Of a stretch of 64,000 nucleotides of DNA, positions 27,862 to 35,176 are shown piece by piece. Every line of letters starts with the position of its first letter. Position 1 is the stretch's first letter. Origin of the DNA: Leuconostoc citreum (GTDB taxonomy: Bacteria > Bacillota > Bacilli > Lactobacillales > Lactobacillaceae); assembly GCF_004354555.1 (NCBI RefSeq), contig NZ_PUFH01000002.1:166001-230000 (forward strand), in the 5' to 3' direction. The position numbers and the translations under genes were made by a program. A model generated the notes under the pieces. It had not been told where the DNA came from. It searched no databases and saw only the letters and a list, made by a program, of their open reading frames with translations.

Positions 27862-28341
27862 ATGAATATTAAATTAATTACAGTAGGTAAATTAAAAGAG
27901 CACTATTTAAAAGATGGGATTGCAGAATATAGTAAAAGGATAGCCAGATTTGCTAAAGTTGAATTGATTGAAGTGCCTGACGAAAAGACGCCAGAGCATG
28001 CTAGTCAAGCACAAAATCAACAAATTATGGCTAAAGAAGGGGAACGTATTGCGGATAAAATTGGATCACGTGACTACGTTATTGTATTAGCAATTGAGGG
28101 CAAACAGTTACCGTCAGAGACATTTTCTAAAAAAATGTCGGATATCACACTGTCTGGTTATTCAACCATTACATTTATCATTGGGGGTTCGCTTGGTTTG
28201 GATGAACGTATTAAGCAGCGAGCAGACATGGCGATTAGCTTTGGACTGTTGACCTTGCCACACCAACTAATGCGTTTAGTGCTGATTGAACAAATTTATC
28301 GCGCTTTTATGATTCAACAAGGCTCGCCTTATCATAAATAA
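27862..28341 (+). CDS. rlmH: 23S rRNA (pseudouridine-1915 N3) methyltransferase
   Basis: A 159-residue SPOUT methyltransferase that modifies position 1915 in helix 69 of 23S rRNA. The SAM-binding knot is visible: [18 protein letters not shown] and the C-terminal [26 protein letters not shown] at 27850-27855 precedes it. It is the gene called orfX in staphylococci, where it lies near the origin. Confidence 0.97.
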   Translation: MNIKLITVGKLKEHYLKDGIAEYSKRIARFAKVELIEVPDEKTPEHASQAQNQQIMAKEGERIADKIGSRDYVIVLAIEGKQLPSETFSKKMSDITLSGYSTITFIIGGSLGLDERIKQRADMAISFGLLTLPHQLMRLVLIEQIYRAFMIQQGSPYHK

Positions 28342-28352
28342 TGACCTAAAAT

Positions 28353-28382
28353 AAAAAAGCAAACGTTAGTTTGCTTTTTTAA
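28353..28382. terminator. Bidirectional terminator between rlmH and the MFS gene
   Basis: AAAAAAGCAAAC / GTTTGCTTTTTT around a GTTA loop; A and T runs on both sides. Confidence 0.9.
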
Positions 28383-29776
28383 ATCGTTGTTTTTTGTTTT
28401 AACAGTGTTGTCATAGCAGCAGCAATAATCATCAATACACTTGCAAACAAAAAAGTAACTTGAATGCCTTGTAGTTGATTTAATGTCGTATGGGTTGGAT
28501 ATGCTTTGCCCGCATAGACAACGACTTGTGTCATGACAGTGACTAGTGCAGCTGTTCCAAAAGAAGCTGCCAGTTGCCGAACAGTAGTAAACATAGCAGA
28601 ACCATCAGGCATCAGCGATAATGGCAAAGCATTGAATGCCTCAGTCTGAATAGGCATCAAAACGATGACCAAGCCTAATTGTCTAATTAATTGACTCACT
28701 ACGACTAACCAGATTGGTGTGTTTAAAGTGACCATAGACAAACTAAACGTACCTACAGTAGTGAGTAAGATACCTGTGAGTGTGAGGTAGCGTGGACCAT
28801 ATTTATCATATAGACGACCGCTGAGAGGCGATAAAAGGGCGGTAATTAGTGCGCCCGGCAGTAATATTAAACCAGAAATTAATGCTGAATAGTGACGTAC
28901 ATTTTGAATATACAATGGTAACATCAGTGCGCCGCCGTACATGGCAATCATTAAGACAACATTAATAAGCATAGCAACAACGAACTGCCTATACGTTAGA
29001 ACAGCCATGTTGAGTAGTGGCGTTTTATTTGTTATTTGACGCCAGATAAACAAAGCTGTGACAATTAAGCCGATAACTACAAATCCCCATACAGTGAAAT
29101 CTGACCAAGCAGTTGCACCAGCATTTGAAAAACCGTAAAGTAAACTACCCAAACCAATACTTGATAGTACTACGCCAAGAAAATCAAATTTGAGCCGCTT
29201 AGTGTTGCCAATATTTTTTAGAAGGTAGAAAGCTAATATAAAGTCTGCAATAATAAAAGGGGCGACAATTAAAAATAGAAAACGCCAAGATAGTTGCGTG
29301 ATAATCAGACCCGACAATGTTGGTCCAATGGCCGGCGCAAAGTTAAGTGCTAAGCCAATCATCCCCATGGCTTGACCACGTTTATCTGATTCATAGAGGT
29401 TCATAACCACGACATTCATTAGCGGACCAAACACACCGGCACCGATGGCTTGTACCATTCTACCAGTGACTAACACAGCAAAACTATTAGCAAATCCAGC
29501 AATTAGCGTGCCTAACGCAAATAAACCAACGGCAGTTAAATATAGTTTTCTAGTGGTGAGTCTTTGGATTAAAAAAGCGGTGAGCGGCACCATCACACCA
29601 TTAACTAGCATATAACCATTTGTTACCCATTGCCCTTGGCTTGGACCAATGTGAAATTCGGTCATGATATTAGGTAAAGCCACATTCATTAGTGTTTGGT
29701 TGAGAAAGCCTAGAAATGTGCCGATAACAAGAATAATGAGGATAGAACGTTGTTTTTTTGAAATATTCAATAGCAT
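28379..29776 (-). CDS. DHA2 family MFS multidrug efflux transporter
   Basis: A 465-residue protein with 13-14 predicted membrane segments, of the EmrB/QacA (DHA2) type. The start MLLNISKKQRSILIILVIGTF leads into FLNQTLMNVALPNIM (motif D1 region), then GPSQGQWVTNGYML and the motif C-like GPAIGPTLSGL. It expels drugs or other toxic compounds by proton antiport; the substrate is unknown. AAAGGCAGG lies just before the start on the minus strand. Confidence 0.88.
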   Translation of the reverse strand: MLLNISKKQRSILIILVIGTFLGFLNQTLMNVALPNIMTEFHIGPSQGQWVTNGYMLVNGVMVPLTAFLIQRLTTRKLYLTAVGLFALGTLIAGFANSFAVLVTGRMVQAIGAGVFGPLMNVVVMNLYESDKRGQAMGMIGLALNFAPAIGPTLSGLIITQLSWRFLFLIVAPFIIADFILAFYLLKNIGNTKRLKFDFLGVVLSSIGLGSLLYGFSNAGATAWSDFTVWGFVVIGLIVTALFIWRQITNKTPLLNMAVLTYRQFVVAMLINVVLMIAMYGGALMLPLYIQNVRHYSALISGLILLPGALITALLSPLSGRLYDKYGPRYLTLTGILLTTVGTFSLSMVTLNTPIWLVVVSQLIRQLGLVIVLMPIQTEAFNALPLSLMPDGSAMFTTVRQLAASFGTAALVTVMTQVVVYAGKAYPTHTTLNQLQGIQVTFLFASVLMIIAAAMTTLLKQKTTI

Positions 29777-29819
29777 ACCTGCCTTTCATTGATAGTATAG
29801 TGATATGAAAATAAACAAA

Positions 29820-29843
29820 AAAACCAGTAAAATACTGGTTTTC
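29820..29843. terminator. Terminator of the small basic protein gene
   Basis: AAAACCAGTA / TACTGGTTTT with a three-base loop; works on the minus strand after the 47-codon gene. Confidence 0.8.
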
Positions 29844-29861
29844 AACGGTAAAAGATAAAAA

Positions 29862-30005
29862 TTACTTTGTTGCAGGTAATTCTTCTGACTTACCTTTTGC
29901 CCATTGTTGCAACTTTGCGATAGCAGTTTGACGTTGCTTCTTGGCTGAGTTGTGTCCGACCTTACGAGCACGGGCGAATGAATTAAGCGGCTTCTTTAAT
30001 GCCAT
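29862..30005 (-). CDS. Small basic protein, 47 aa
   Basis: A gene of 48 codons. The protein starts MALKKPLNSFARARKVG and ends with KGKSEELPATK; about a quarter of residues are Lys or Arg. It has AAAAGGAG at 30013-30020, a promoter with TTGATT (30070-30075) and TATAAT (30047-30052) 17 bases apart, all on the minus strand, and a terminator at 29820-29843. Codon use is of the highly expressed type (AAG for Lys). I do not recognise the family. Charge and size suggest a nucleic-acid- or ribosome-associated protein (inference). Confidence 0.8.
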   Translation of the reverse strand: MALKKPLNSFARARKVGHNSAKKQRQTAIAKLQQWAKGKSEELPATK

Positions 30006-30046
30006 GATGGGTACTCCTTTTTAAAATGTTTTACATACAAGATATT

Positions 30047-30075
30047 ATTATACGGTATAAAACTGGAAAAATCAA
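30047..30075 (-). promoter_or_regulatory. Promoter of the small basic protein gene
   Basis: On the minus strand TTGATT (30075-30070), 17 bases, TATAAT (30052-30047). Confidence 0.75.
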
Positions 30076-30130
30076 GACTCTCATTGATTTGCGGTGATAA
30101 AAATTCACAAAGATAAGGTACAATAGATAT

Positions 30131-31159
30131 ATGGAATTATGGTCTGAAGAAACAATTAGAGATTTTCGTCACACGTTATTAACTTGGTATGATCAAGAAG
30201 GCCGTGCTAACTTGCCTTGGCGCTTAAATCATGAACCTTACCGTGTTTTGGTATCAGAGATTATGTTGCAGCAAACACAGGTTGATACGGTCTTACCTTA
30301 TTATGAACGATTTATGCAACATCTACCGACTGTACAGGATTTAGCGCGTGCCCCGGAAGAACAAGTGTTAAAGCTGTGGGAGGGCTTAGGATACTATTCT
30401 AGAGCACGCAATTTGCAGAAAGCAGCCCGTTTTGTTGTTGATGAGTTACATGGTAATTGGCCGGAAAGTGCAGATGATTTACAGGAGCTACCTGGTGTGG
30501 GTCCGTATACCTCAGCTGCCATTGCCTCGATTAGTTTTAATGAAGTGGTACCAGCCGTTGATGGTAATGCTTACCGTGTTTTTAGTCGGTTATTAAAAAT
30601 TGACGCAGACATTGCGCAAACAAAATCACGTAAAATATTTTATGATGCGATTCTACCTATTGTTGACCCCCAACGGCCTGGCGACTTTAATCAAGCAATC
30701 ATGGATTTGGGTTCTAGCTATATGACAGCTAAGAATCCAGATAGTATCAATTCACCTGTACGTCAGTTTAATGCCGCATATCGAGATGGCGTCGAATTAG
30801 ACTTTCCGGTTAAAACAAAAAAGCAAAAACCGGTAAAACAGTTATTTATGGCTACTATTTCTGAAAAAGATGGCGAATTATTATTCGAGAAACGACCTGA
30901 AAAAGGGCTATTATCAGGTTTTTGGACTTTTCCCTTAACTGAAATTACTAGTATTGACGACATCAAAGGGCAACAGCTCAATATTAAGCCAATTGTCCAC
31001 GTCTTTACGCATCGCCGATGGGAAATCTGGTTGGTGAAACAGGATGTCACAGCGACACCAACACCAACACAACAATATTTGTCATCAACACAGTGGCAGG
31101 CGCTTTCTCTACCAACTGTACAACACAAACTACTTGCCGCTTTGGAGGAATTACGCTAA
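30131..31159 (+). CDS. mutY: Adenine DNA glycosylase MutY, cluster-free type
   Basis: Removes adenine mispaired with 8-oxoguanine; 342 residues. SEIMLQQTQVDTV carries the catalytic Glu, the helix-hairpin-helix is ELPGVGPYTSAAIASI, and the catalytic Asp is in VPAVDGNAYRVFSR. The C-terminal Nudix-like 8-oxoG recognition domain starts near residue 230. Where most MutY proteins have four Cys binding a 4Fe-4S cluster, this one reads MTAKNPDSINSPVRQFN. The whole protein has no cysteine at all. No clear ribosome binding site; a TACAAT at 30119-30124 lies seven bases before the ATG, so a very short leader is possible. Confidence 0.95.
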   Translation: MELWSEETIRDFRHTLLTWYDQEGRANLPWRLNHEPYRVLVSEIMLQQTQVDTVLPYYERFMQHLPTVQDLARAPEEQVLKLWEGLGYYSRARNLQKAARFVVDELHGNWPESADDLQELPGVGPYTSAAIASISFNEVVPAVDGNAYRVFSRLLKIDADIAQTKSRKIFYDAILPIVDPQRPGDFNQAIMDLGSSYMTAKNPDSINSPVRQFNAAYRDGVELDFPVKTKKQKPVKQLFMATISEKDGELLFEKRPEKGLLSGFWTFPLTEITSIDDIKGQQLNIKPIVHVFTHRRWEIWLVKQDVTATPTPTQQYLSSTQWQALSLPTVQHKLLAALEELR

Positions 31160-32262
31160 TGTTTCCTAATACTAAACTCAAACATCTTTTTTTCTGGACC
31201 ATTGAACTACTTGCGCTCTCGATTTTAGTTTACCTATTATTGGGGTTTGACTTTTTGATGCGTCCCATTAAAGTATTTATTTCAACAGTCTTTGTACCAC
31301 TAGTTGTGGCAGGCTTTTTGTACTATGTCCTGAAACCACTTTTAACTCTGATTAAGCGTATTCAAATTCGTGGCAAAAAAATACCACACCAATTAGCGGT
31401 AGTGGTAACATTCATTTTCTTCTTATCGGTTATTGCTGGTGCGTTGGTGGTCTTAGTACCCACGTTGATTCGTGAAATTACAAATTTGGCTGATTCCTTA
31501 CCAAGTTTTGCACAAGATATGCAACAATTTGCAACTAAAACCATGAATAGTCACTGGTTTGAGAATCTTAATTTATCAATTAATGTGTCTGAAGTTAAAA
31601 ATGCTGTTGGCAAGTATGCCGCATCTTTTCTGACCATTACAGCAGGTACCTTGGGCACTGTTGTAACAACAGTGACGTCGTTTACAATCAACTTAATTAC
31701 CATTCCGGTCGTTTTGTTTTACATGCTTAGTGATAGTGAACGTTTTGTGCCAGCGATTAAAAAAATGTTTCCGGCACGTCATGCCGAAAAAATATCAGAA
31801 TTAATGGCAAAAATGGATCGCACCATCGAAAAATATATTTCTGGTCAAGCGATTGAAATGGGCTTTGTTGGTTTATCAATGACGATTGGTTATTTCATTA
31901 TTGGGCAGCCCTATGCTTGGTTGTTAGGGGTTATTGCAGGGATTACAAATATTGTGCCTTATATTGGCCCATGGATTGGTGTCGTACCATCTTTGATCGT
32001 CGCAAGTACACAGTCATGGAAACAAGTTATTTTTGTTTTGATTGTGATGACCGTAGTGCAGCAATTAGATGGTAACTTCATTTATCCGAATGTAATTGGT
32101 AAATCATTAGCTATTCATCCGCTAACGATTGTATTTTTATTAATGGTTGCGGGTAATTTGTGGGGCATTGTTGGTATGATATTAATCGTGCCAGTGTACG
32201 CGGTACTCAGGGTTATTGTGAAGTTTGGTTTTGAGTTGTTTTCTCTGACAAAAAGTAAGTAA
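31159..32262 (+). CDS. AI-2E family transporter (PerM/YueF type)
   Basis: A 367-residue membrane protein with about seven or eight hydrophobic segments and a large periplasm-facing loop (residues 90-150). The family signature GVIAGITNIVPYIGPWIGVVPS is near residue 255. Members export small molecules or act as Na+(Li+)/H+ antiporters; the role here is open. Although the frame starts at 31018, GGAGGAA at 31144-31150 and the ATG overlapping the mutY stop (TAATG) set the start at 31159. Confidence 0.85.
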   Translation: MFPNTKLKHLFFWTIELLALSILVYLLLGFDFLMRPIKVFISTVFVPLVVAGFLYYVLKPLLTLIKRIQIRGKKIPHQLAVVVTFIFFLSVIAGALVVLVPTLIREITNLADSLPSFAQDMQQFATKTMNSHWFENLNLSINVSEVKNAVGKYAASFLTITAGTLGTVVTTVTSFTINLITIPVVLFYMLSDSERFVPAIKKMFPARHAEKISELMAKMDRTIEKYISGQAIEMGFVGLSMTIGYFIIGQPYAWLLGVIAGITNIVPYIGPWIGVVPSLIVASTQSWKQVIFVLIVMTVVQQLDGNFIYPNVIGKSLAIHPLTIVFLLMVAGNLWGIVGMILIVPVYAVLRVIVKFGFELFSLTKSK

Positions 32263-32310
32263 AGTGTTAGTATAGAACTGTCTAAAAAGTTGAAAAGAGA
32301 AAATAGGACA

Positions 32311-32682
32311 GTGAAAACATTTGATTTTGAAAAATATATTGCGGTACTTCAAAAGGCTAAAGGGCAAACAATACCATGGGGTGCAACCGAATATCCCACT
32401 TACCCAACTATAATCCTGTCCTTAGCACAAGATTATTATCAATCCGCGGAGTATGATAGGAATTTTGACCGTTCGTTACATCAACATCATTATTATTCAG
32501 GATTACCAGAGTCAGAGATAACTGAAATCATAAAAAATTCAGATGATTATCGCCTGATAAGCGCCATTATGTCAGCCATCATTCGTGGTGAAAAATATAC
32601 ACCTGGTATGTGGCAAGCATTAATTGAAAATGGTATCATGTTGGATTTACTGGTTCATGCGTATCGTTTAAAACAAAATTGA
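32311..32682 (+). CDS. DUF6508-like hypothetical protein
   Basis: A 123-residue soluble protein. The C-terminal block LISAIMSAIIRGEKYTPGMWQALIENGIMLDLL resembles the conserved end of DUF6508 proteins (AIIRGERF..G). Function is unknown. The frame is open from TTG 32290; GTG 32311 begins MKTFDFEKYIAVLQKAKG and is preceded by GAGAAAATAGGA, so I chose it, with doubt. Confidence 0.6.
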   Translation: MKTFDFEKYIAVLQKAKGQTIPWGATEYPTYPTIILSLAQDYYQSAEYDRNFDRSLHQHHYYSGLPESEITEIIKNSDDYRLISAIMSAIIRGEKYTPGMWQALIENGIMLDLLVHAYRLKQN

Positions 32683-32691
32683 AATAAACTC

Positions 32692-32720
32692 TTGACGAAT
32701 GCTTTATTTTCAAGTAAACT
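32692..32720 (+). promoter_or_regulatory. Promoter of the tRNA pair
   Basis: TTGACG at 32692-32697, 17-base spacer, TAAACT at 32715-32720; 25 bases before the first tRNA. Confidence 0.65.
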
Positions 32721-32745
32721 AATATAGTTGTGTTAGCAATAGCAT

Positions 32746-32827
32746 GCGGGTGTGGCGGAACTGGCAGACGCGCTGGATTTAGGTTCCAGTGCCGCAAGGC
32801 GTGCAGGTTCGATTCCTGTCACCCGTA
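32746..32827 (+). tRNA. tRNA-Leu (anticodon UAG)
   Basis: An 82-base class II tRNA. Acceptor GCGGGTG pairs with CACCCGT; anticodon stem CTGGA / TCCAG with loop TTTAGGT gives anticodon TAG at 32780-32782; long variable arm TGCCGCAAGGCG; T loop GTTCGATTC. CCA is not encoded. Confidence 0.95.
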
Positions 32828-32891
32828 TAAGAGAATTGTGTATTCTCTGGGGTATCTGGTATGGTATAGGCATACTTGAGTACTTGGAGTT

Positions 32892-32964
32892 GCCGACTTA
32901 GCTCAGTTGGTAGAGCATCTCACTAGTAATGAGGGGGTCAACGGTTCGAATCCGCTAGTCGGCA
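32892..32964 (+). tRNA. tRNA-Thr (anticodon AGU)
   Basis: A 73-base tRNA. Acceptor GCCGACT / AGTCGGC, discriminator A; D arm GCTC / GAGC; anticodon stem TCTCA / TGAGG with loop CTAGTAA, so the anticodon is AGT (32925-32927), i.e. A34. T arm AACGG / CCGCT contains one A-C mismatch. Thr tRNAs with A34 are uncommon in bacteria. A hairpin AGAGAAT / ATTCTCT lies between the two tRNAs (32831-32849) and may guide processing. Confidence 0.92.
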
Positions 32965-32969
32965 TAATC

Positions 32970-33000
32970 AAAAAGCACTAATCTTAGATTAGTGCTTTTT
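32970..33000 (+). terminator. Terminator of the tRNA operon
   Basis: AAAAGCACTAATC / GATTAGTGCTTTTT, three-base loop. Confidence 0.92.
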
Positions 33001-33084
33001 ATTTTGTAGTCTAGTGTGCTTTACAATATTATGAAGGTTTCTATGTTATCAGCTAAATGAAAGCAGCGACAAGTAACCATTAAA

Positions 33085-33117
33085 AAAACCAAACTGTATG
33101 ACAGTTTGGTTTTTTTG
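33085..33117. terminator. Terminator of rlmCD
   Basis: AAACCAAACTG / CAGTTTGGTTT with a five-base loop; A run on the left for the minus strand, T run on the right. Confidence 0.88.
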
Positions 33118-34614
33118 TTAATCACGACGTGTTAACTTGACAACGCCTTCCCAACGCGCAGTTTGTGGAAACATGTCAATACTTTGAATGTAATCAACCT
33201 TGTATGCTTTGGTTAAATCAACTAAATCGCGTGCCAGCGTTGATGCGTTACATGAAATATAAACAAATTTCTCTGGTTTTGTCCGAATAATTTCACGTCG
33301 TAACGCGGTATCTAAGCCAGTACGCGGTGGATCAACCACCAACGCGTCAGCTAACCAACCTTCGGCTTGCCATTTTGGAAATAGTACTTCAGCAGTGCCA
33401 ACTTCATACTTAGCATTTGAGATATGATTAATTTTAGCATTGATATTAGCGTCGTCAACAGCTTCAGGAATAATTTCCATGCCACGGACTTCGCCAGCTT
33501 TATCAGCAAGGCTGAGACCAATTGTACCAACACCAGCATATGCATCGACGAGCTTATCGGCATGTGTTAAATTAAGTGCCGACAGTGCCTCATTATAGAC
33601 AACGGTCATTTGGGTGTGGTTTAATTGCATGAATGCACGCGGTGATAGTTGGAATGTCTTACCCATCACCGTTTCTTCAATATAATCTTTGCCCCATAAC
33701 TTAATAGTCTCTTCACCCCAGACAAGGCTCGTACGACCGGGGTTGAAGTTTTGGAAAATACCATTAACTTCTGGTAATGCTTGGTTAATTGCTGCAATAA
33801 GTGCGACATCACCAGGGAAACCATCGGTATTTGTGACGAATGTTAATTGTACGTCACCTGTGGTGTGTGACACACGGGCGACAATTGTTTTAACTGTACC
33901 ACGATTCTTATCTTCATTATAAATAGATACTGACAATTTATCTAATAGATCACGTACGGTGCGTAACACTTTCATTGTCGCTGGTGATTGTGTATGGACA
34001 ATGGGTAAATCAACTAGTTCATGACTACCACGCTTGTACATGCCAACACTAAGTACATCATCAATTTTGCGAACGGGGAACTGCGCCTTATTGCGATATT
34101 CATAAGGGTTAGCCATGCCAATCGTGTCACGTAGGTCATACTCTGACCAGCCTTTTGGTTGGAATTTTTCTAGTGATTGCGCAATAACATCTTTTTTAAA
34201 GGCTAATTGCGCAGAGTAAGTCATGTGCTCAAGTTCAAAACCACCAACTTCATCAGCGAATGTATCTAATGATTTCACACGATTGGGTGATTTTTCACGA
34301 ATTTTCAAGACCTTGGCGGCAATATATTTTGGCTGGACGTCTGTTACTTTGACAACAGCGACTTCATCGGGTAAAACGCCGGGAACAAAGACAATCTTAC
34401 GCTTAAAGTAACCAATGCCCTCACCGTTAATGCCCAAACGTTTGATTGTTAATGGAAAATTCTGTCCAATACGAACAGCAACGCCATCAGTTGAAGCGCG
34501 CTGCTGACCATGTTGTTTACGTGGATCAAAATGCTTGCCATAATAAGTCTTTTGGCCTGGTTGAGATTTTGATTTAGATGGATAAGCTTTTTTTTGTTTT
34601 TTATTTTCTGTCAT
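33118..34614 (-). CDS. rlmCD: 23S rRNA (uracil-C5) methyltransferase RlmCD
   Basis: Methylates U747 and U1939 of 23S rRNA in Gram-positives. It has a basic, disordered N-terminus (residues 1-45), a TRAM domain (about 45-105) and a Rossmann methyltransferase domain with DAYAGVGTIGLSLA, VVDPPRTGLD and the catalytic Cys in YISCNASTLARDL. ATG at 34614 gives 498 residues. GTG at 34638 would add eight and lies only two bases after AAAGGA (34641-34646). A hairpin GTGCT / AGCAC lies between that binding site and the ATG; see findings. The start is therefore uncertain. Confidence 0.9.
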   Translation of the reverse strand: MTENKKQKKAYPSKSKSQPGQKTYYGKHFDPRKQHGQQRASTDGVAVRIGQNFPLTIKRLGINGEGIGYFKRKIVFVPGVLPDEVAVVKVTDVQPKYIAAKVLKIREKSPNRVKSLDTFADEVGGFELEHMTYSAQLAFKKDVIAQSLEKFQPKGWSEYDLRDTIGMANPYEYRNKAQFPVRKIDDVLSVGMYKRGSHELVDLPIVHTQSPATMKVLRTVRDLLDKLSVSIYNEDKNRGTVKTIVARVSHTTGDVQLTFVTNTDGFPGDVALIAAINQALPEVNGIFQNFNPGRTSLVWGEETIKLWGKDYIEETVMGKTFQLSPRAFMQLNHTQMTVVYNEALSALNLTHADKLVDAYAGVGTIGLSLADKAGEVRGMEIIPEAVDDANINAKINHISNAKYEVGTAEVLFPKWQAEGWLADALVVDPPRTGLDTALRREIIRTKPEKFVYISCNASTLARDLVDLTKAYKVDYIQSIDMFPQTARWEGVVKLTRRD

Positions 34615-34724
34615 ATTTTGTGTGCTAATCAAAAGCACAATCCTTTCTGCATTGCAATGCCATGTTGACGTTGTTATCTAACTAGTATAACAGCTATGTG
34701 AATTTAAAATAGTTTACAAATGTG

Positions 34725-34764
34725 AGTGTTTTACACTTGTGTTATAACACTGATGTGATATAAT
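34725..34764 (+). promoter_or_regulatory. Promoter with tandem palindromes before the HTH-clpL operon
   Basis: TTGTGT (34737-34742) and TATAAT (34759-34764), 16-base spacer. Two inverted repeats flank and fill it: AGTGT-TTT-ACACT at 34725-34737 and the perfect palindrome GTGTTATAACAC at 34739-34750. They share the GTGTT/AACAC core and sit one above the other on the promoter, as operators of a dimeric repressor would. Confidence 0.6.
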
Positions 34765-34790
34765 TATTGTTGTAAAGGAGATGTGGAAAA

Positions 34791-34868
34791 ATGACAAGAA
34801 GCATAAACTTTATCAACCGCAGTCACGTTCGTGTCCGCGGACAAACATTAAGTTGGAGTAAACGATGA
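34791..34868 (+). CDS. 25-aa ORF upstream of the HTH gene
   Basis: Starts ATG ACA AGA AGC and gives a basic peptide beginning MTRSINFINRSHVRVRGQT. AAAGGAG at 34774-34780 lies ten bases upstream. Its TGA overlaps the ATG of the next gene (ATGATGA). It may be a coupling leader or a true small protein. An alternative frame starts at ATG 34781, but that ATG abuts the binding site and is less likely. Function unknown. Confidence 0.5.
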   Translation: MTRSINFINRSHVRVRGQTLSWSKR

Positions 34869-35104
34869 TGAGATTTGATATTAAGGCGTATTTGGATGAT
34901 AATTCGCTAACAATTTATAGAGTAGCGAAAGATTCTGGTTACGGCTATACAACGATTCACAAGTCGTTTAACAAGACGCAATCGGATGCAACGAGTTTAA
35001 ATGTGAGAGACTTAGATGCCTTAGCAAAAGCGCAGCACAAAGCAATGTGGGAGGTTCTTCGTGATCTCGAACGATTGTATTTTGACTCCGATCAGCACAA
35101 GTAA
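34865..35104 (+). CDS. Small helix-turn-helix DNA-binding protein
   Basis: A 79-residue XRE-like protein. The region SLTIYRVAKDSGYGYTTIHKSFNK has the spacing of a helix-turn-helix, and the C-terminus LDALAKAQHKAMWEVLRDLERLYF is helical. It is much shorter than usual Cro/CI regulators and lacks an effector domain. GGAG at 34855-34858 precedes ATG 34865. It lies behind promoter palindromes and 72 bases before clpL with no terminator between, so it may autoregulate and control clpL (inference). Confidence 0.7.
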   Translation: MMRFDIKAYLDDNSLTIYRVAKDSGYGYTTIHKSFNKTQSDATSLNVRDLDALAKAQHKAMWEVLRDLERLYFDSDQHK

Positions 35105-35176
35105 TCAGTTATGTTTATCATATTTTAGGGGATGAGTGATAGCTGATGAGCACATGTAAAAAGGGGATTTTAACAA

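Noticed and set aside
29786..29971. 61-codon minus-strand ORF with a hydrophobic end
   Set aside because: It overlaps the better-supported 47-codon gene in another frame, crosses its terminator and has no binding site.
34781..34861. 26-codon ORF overlapping the 25-codon ORF
   Set aside because: Its ATG directly abuts the ribosome binding site, so initiation there is unlikely.
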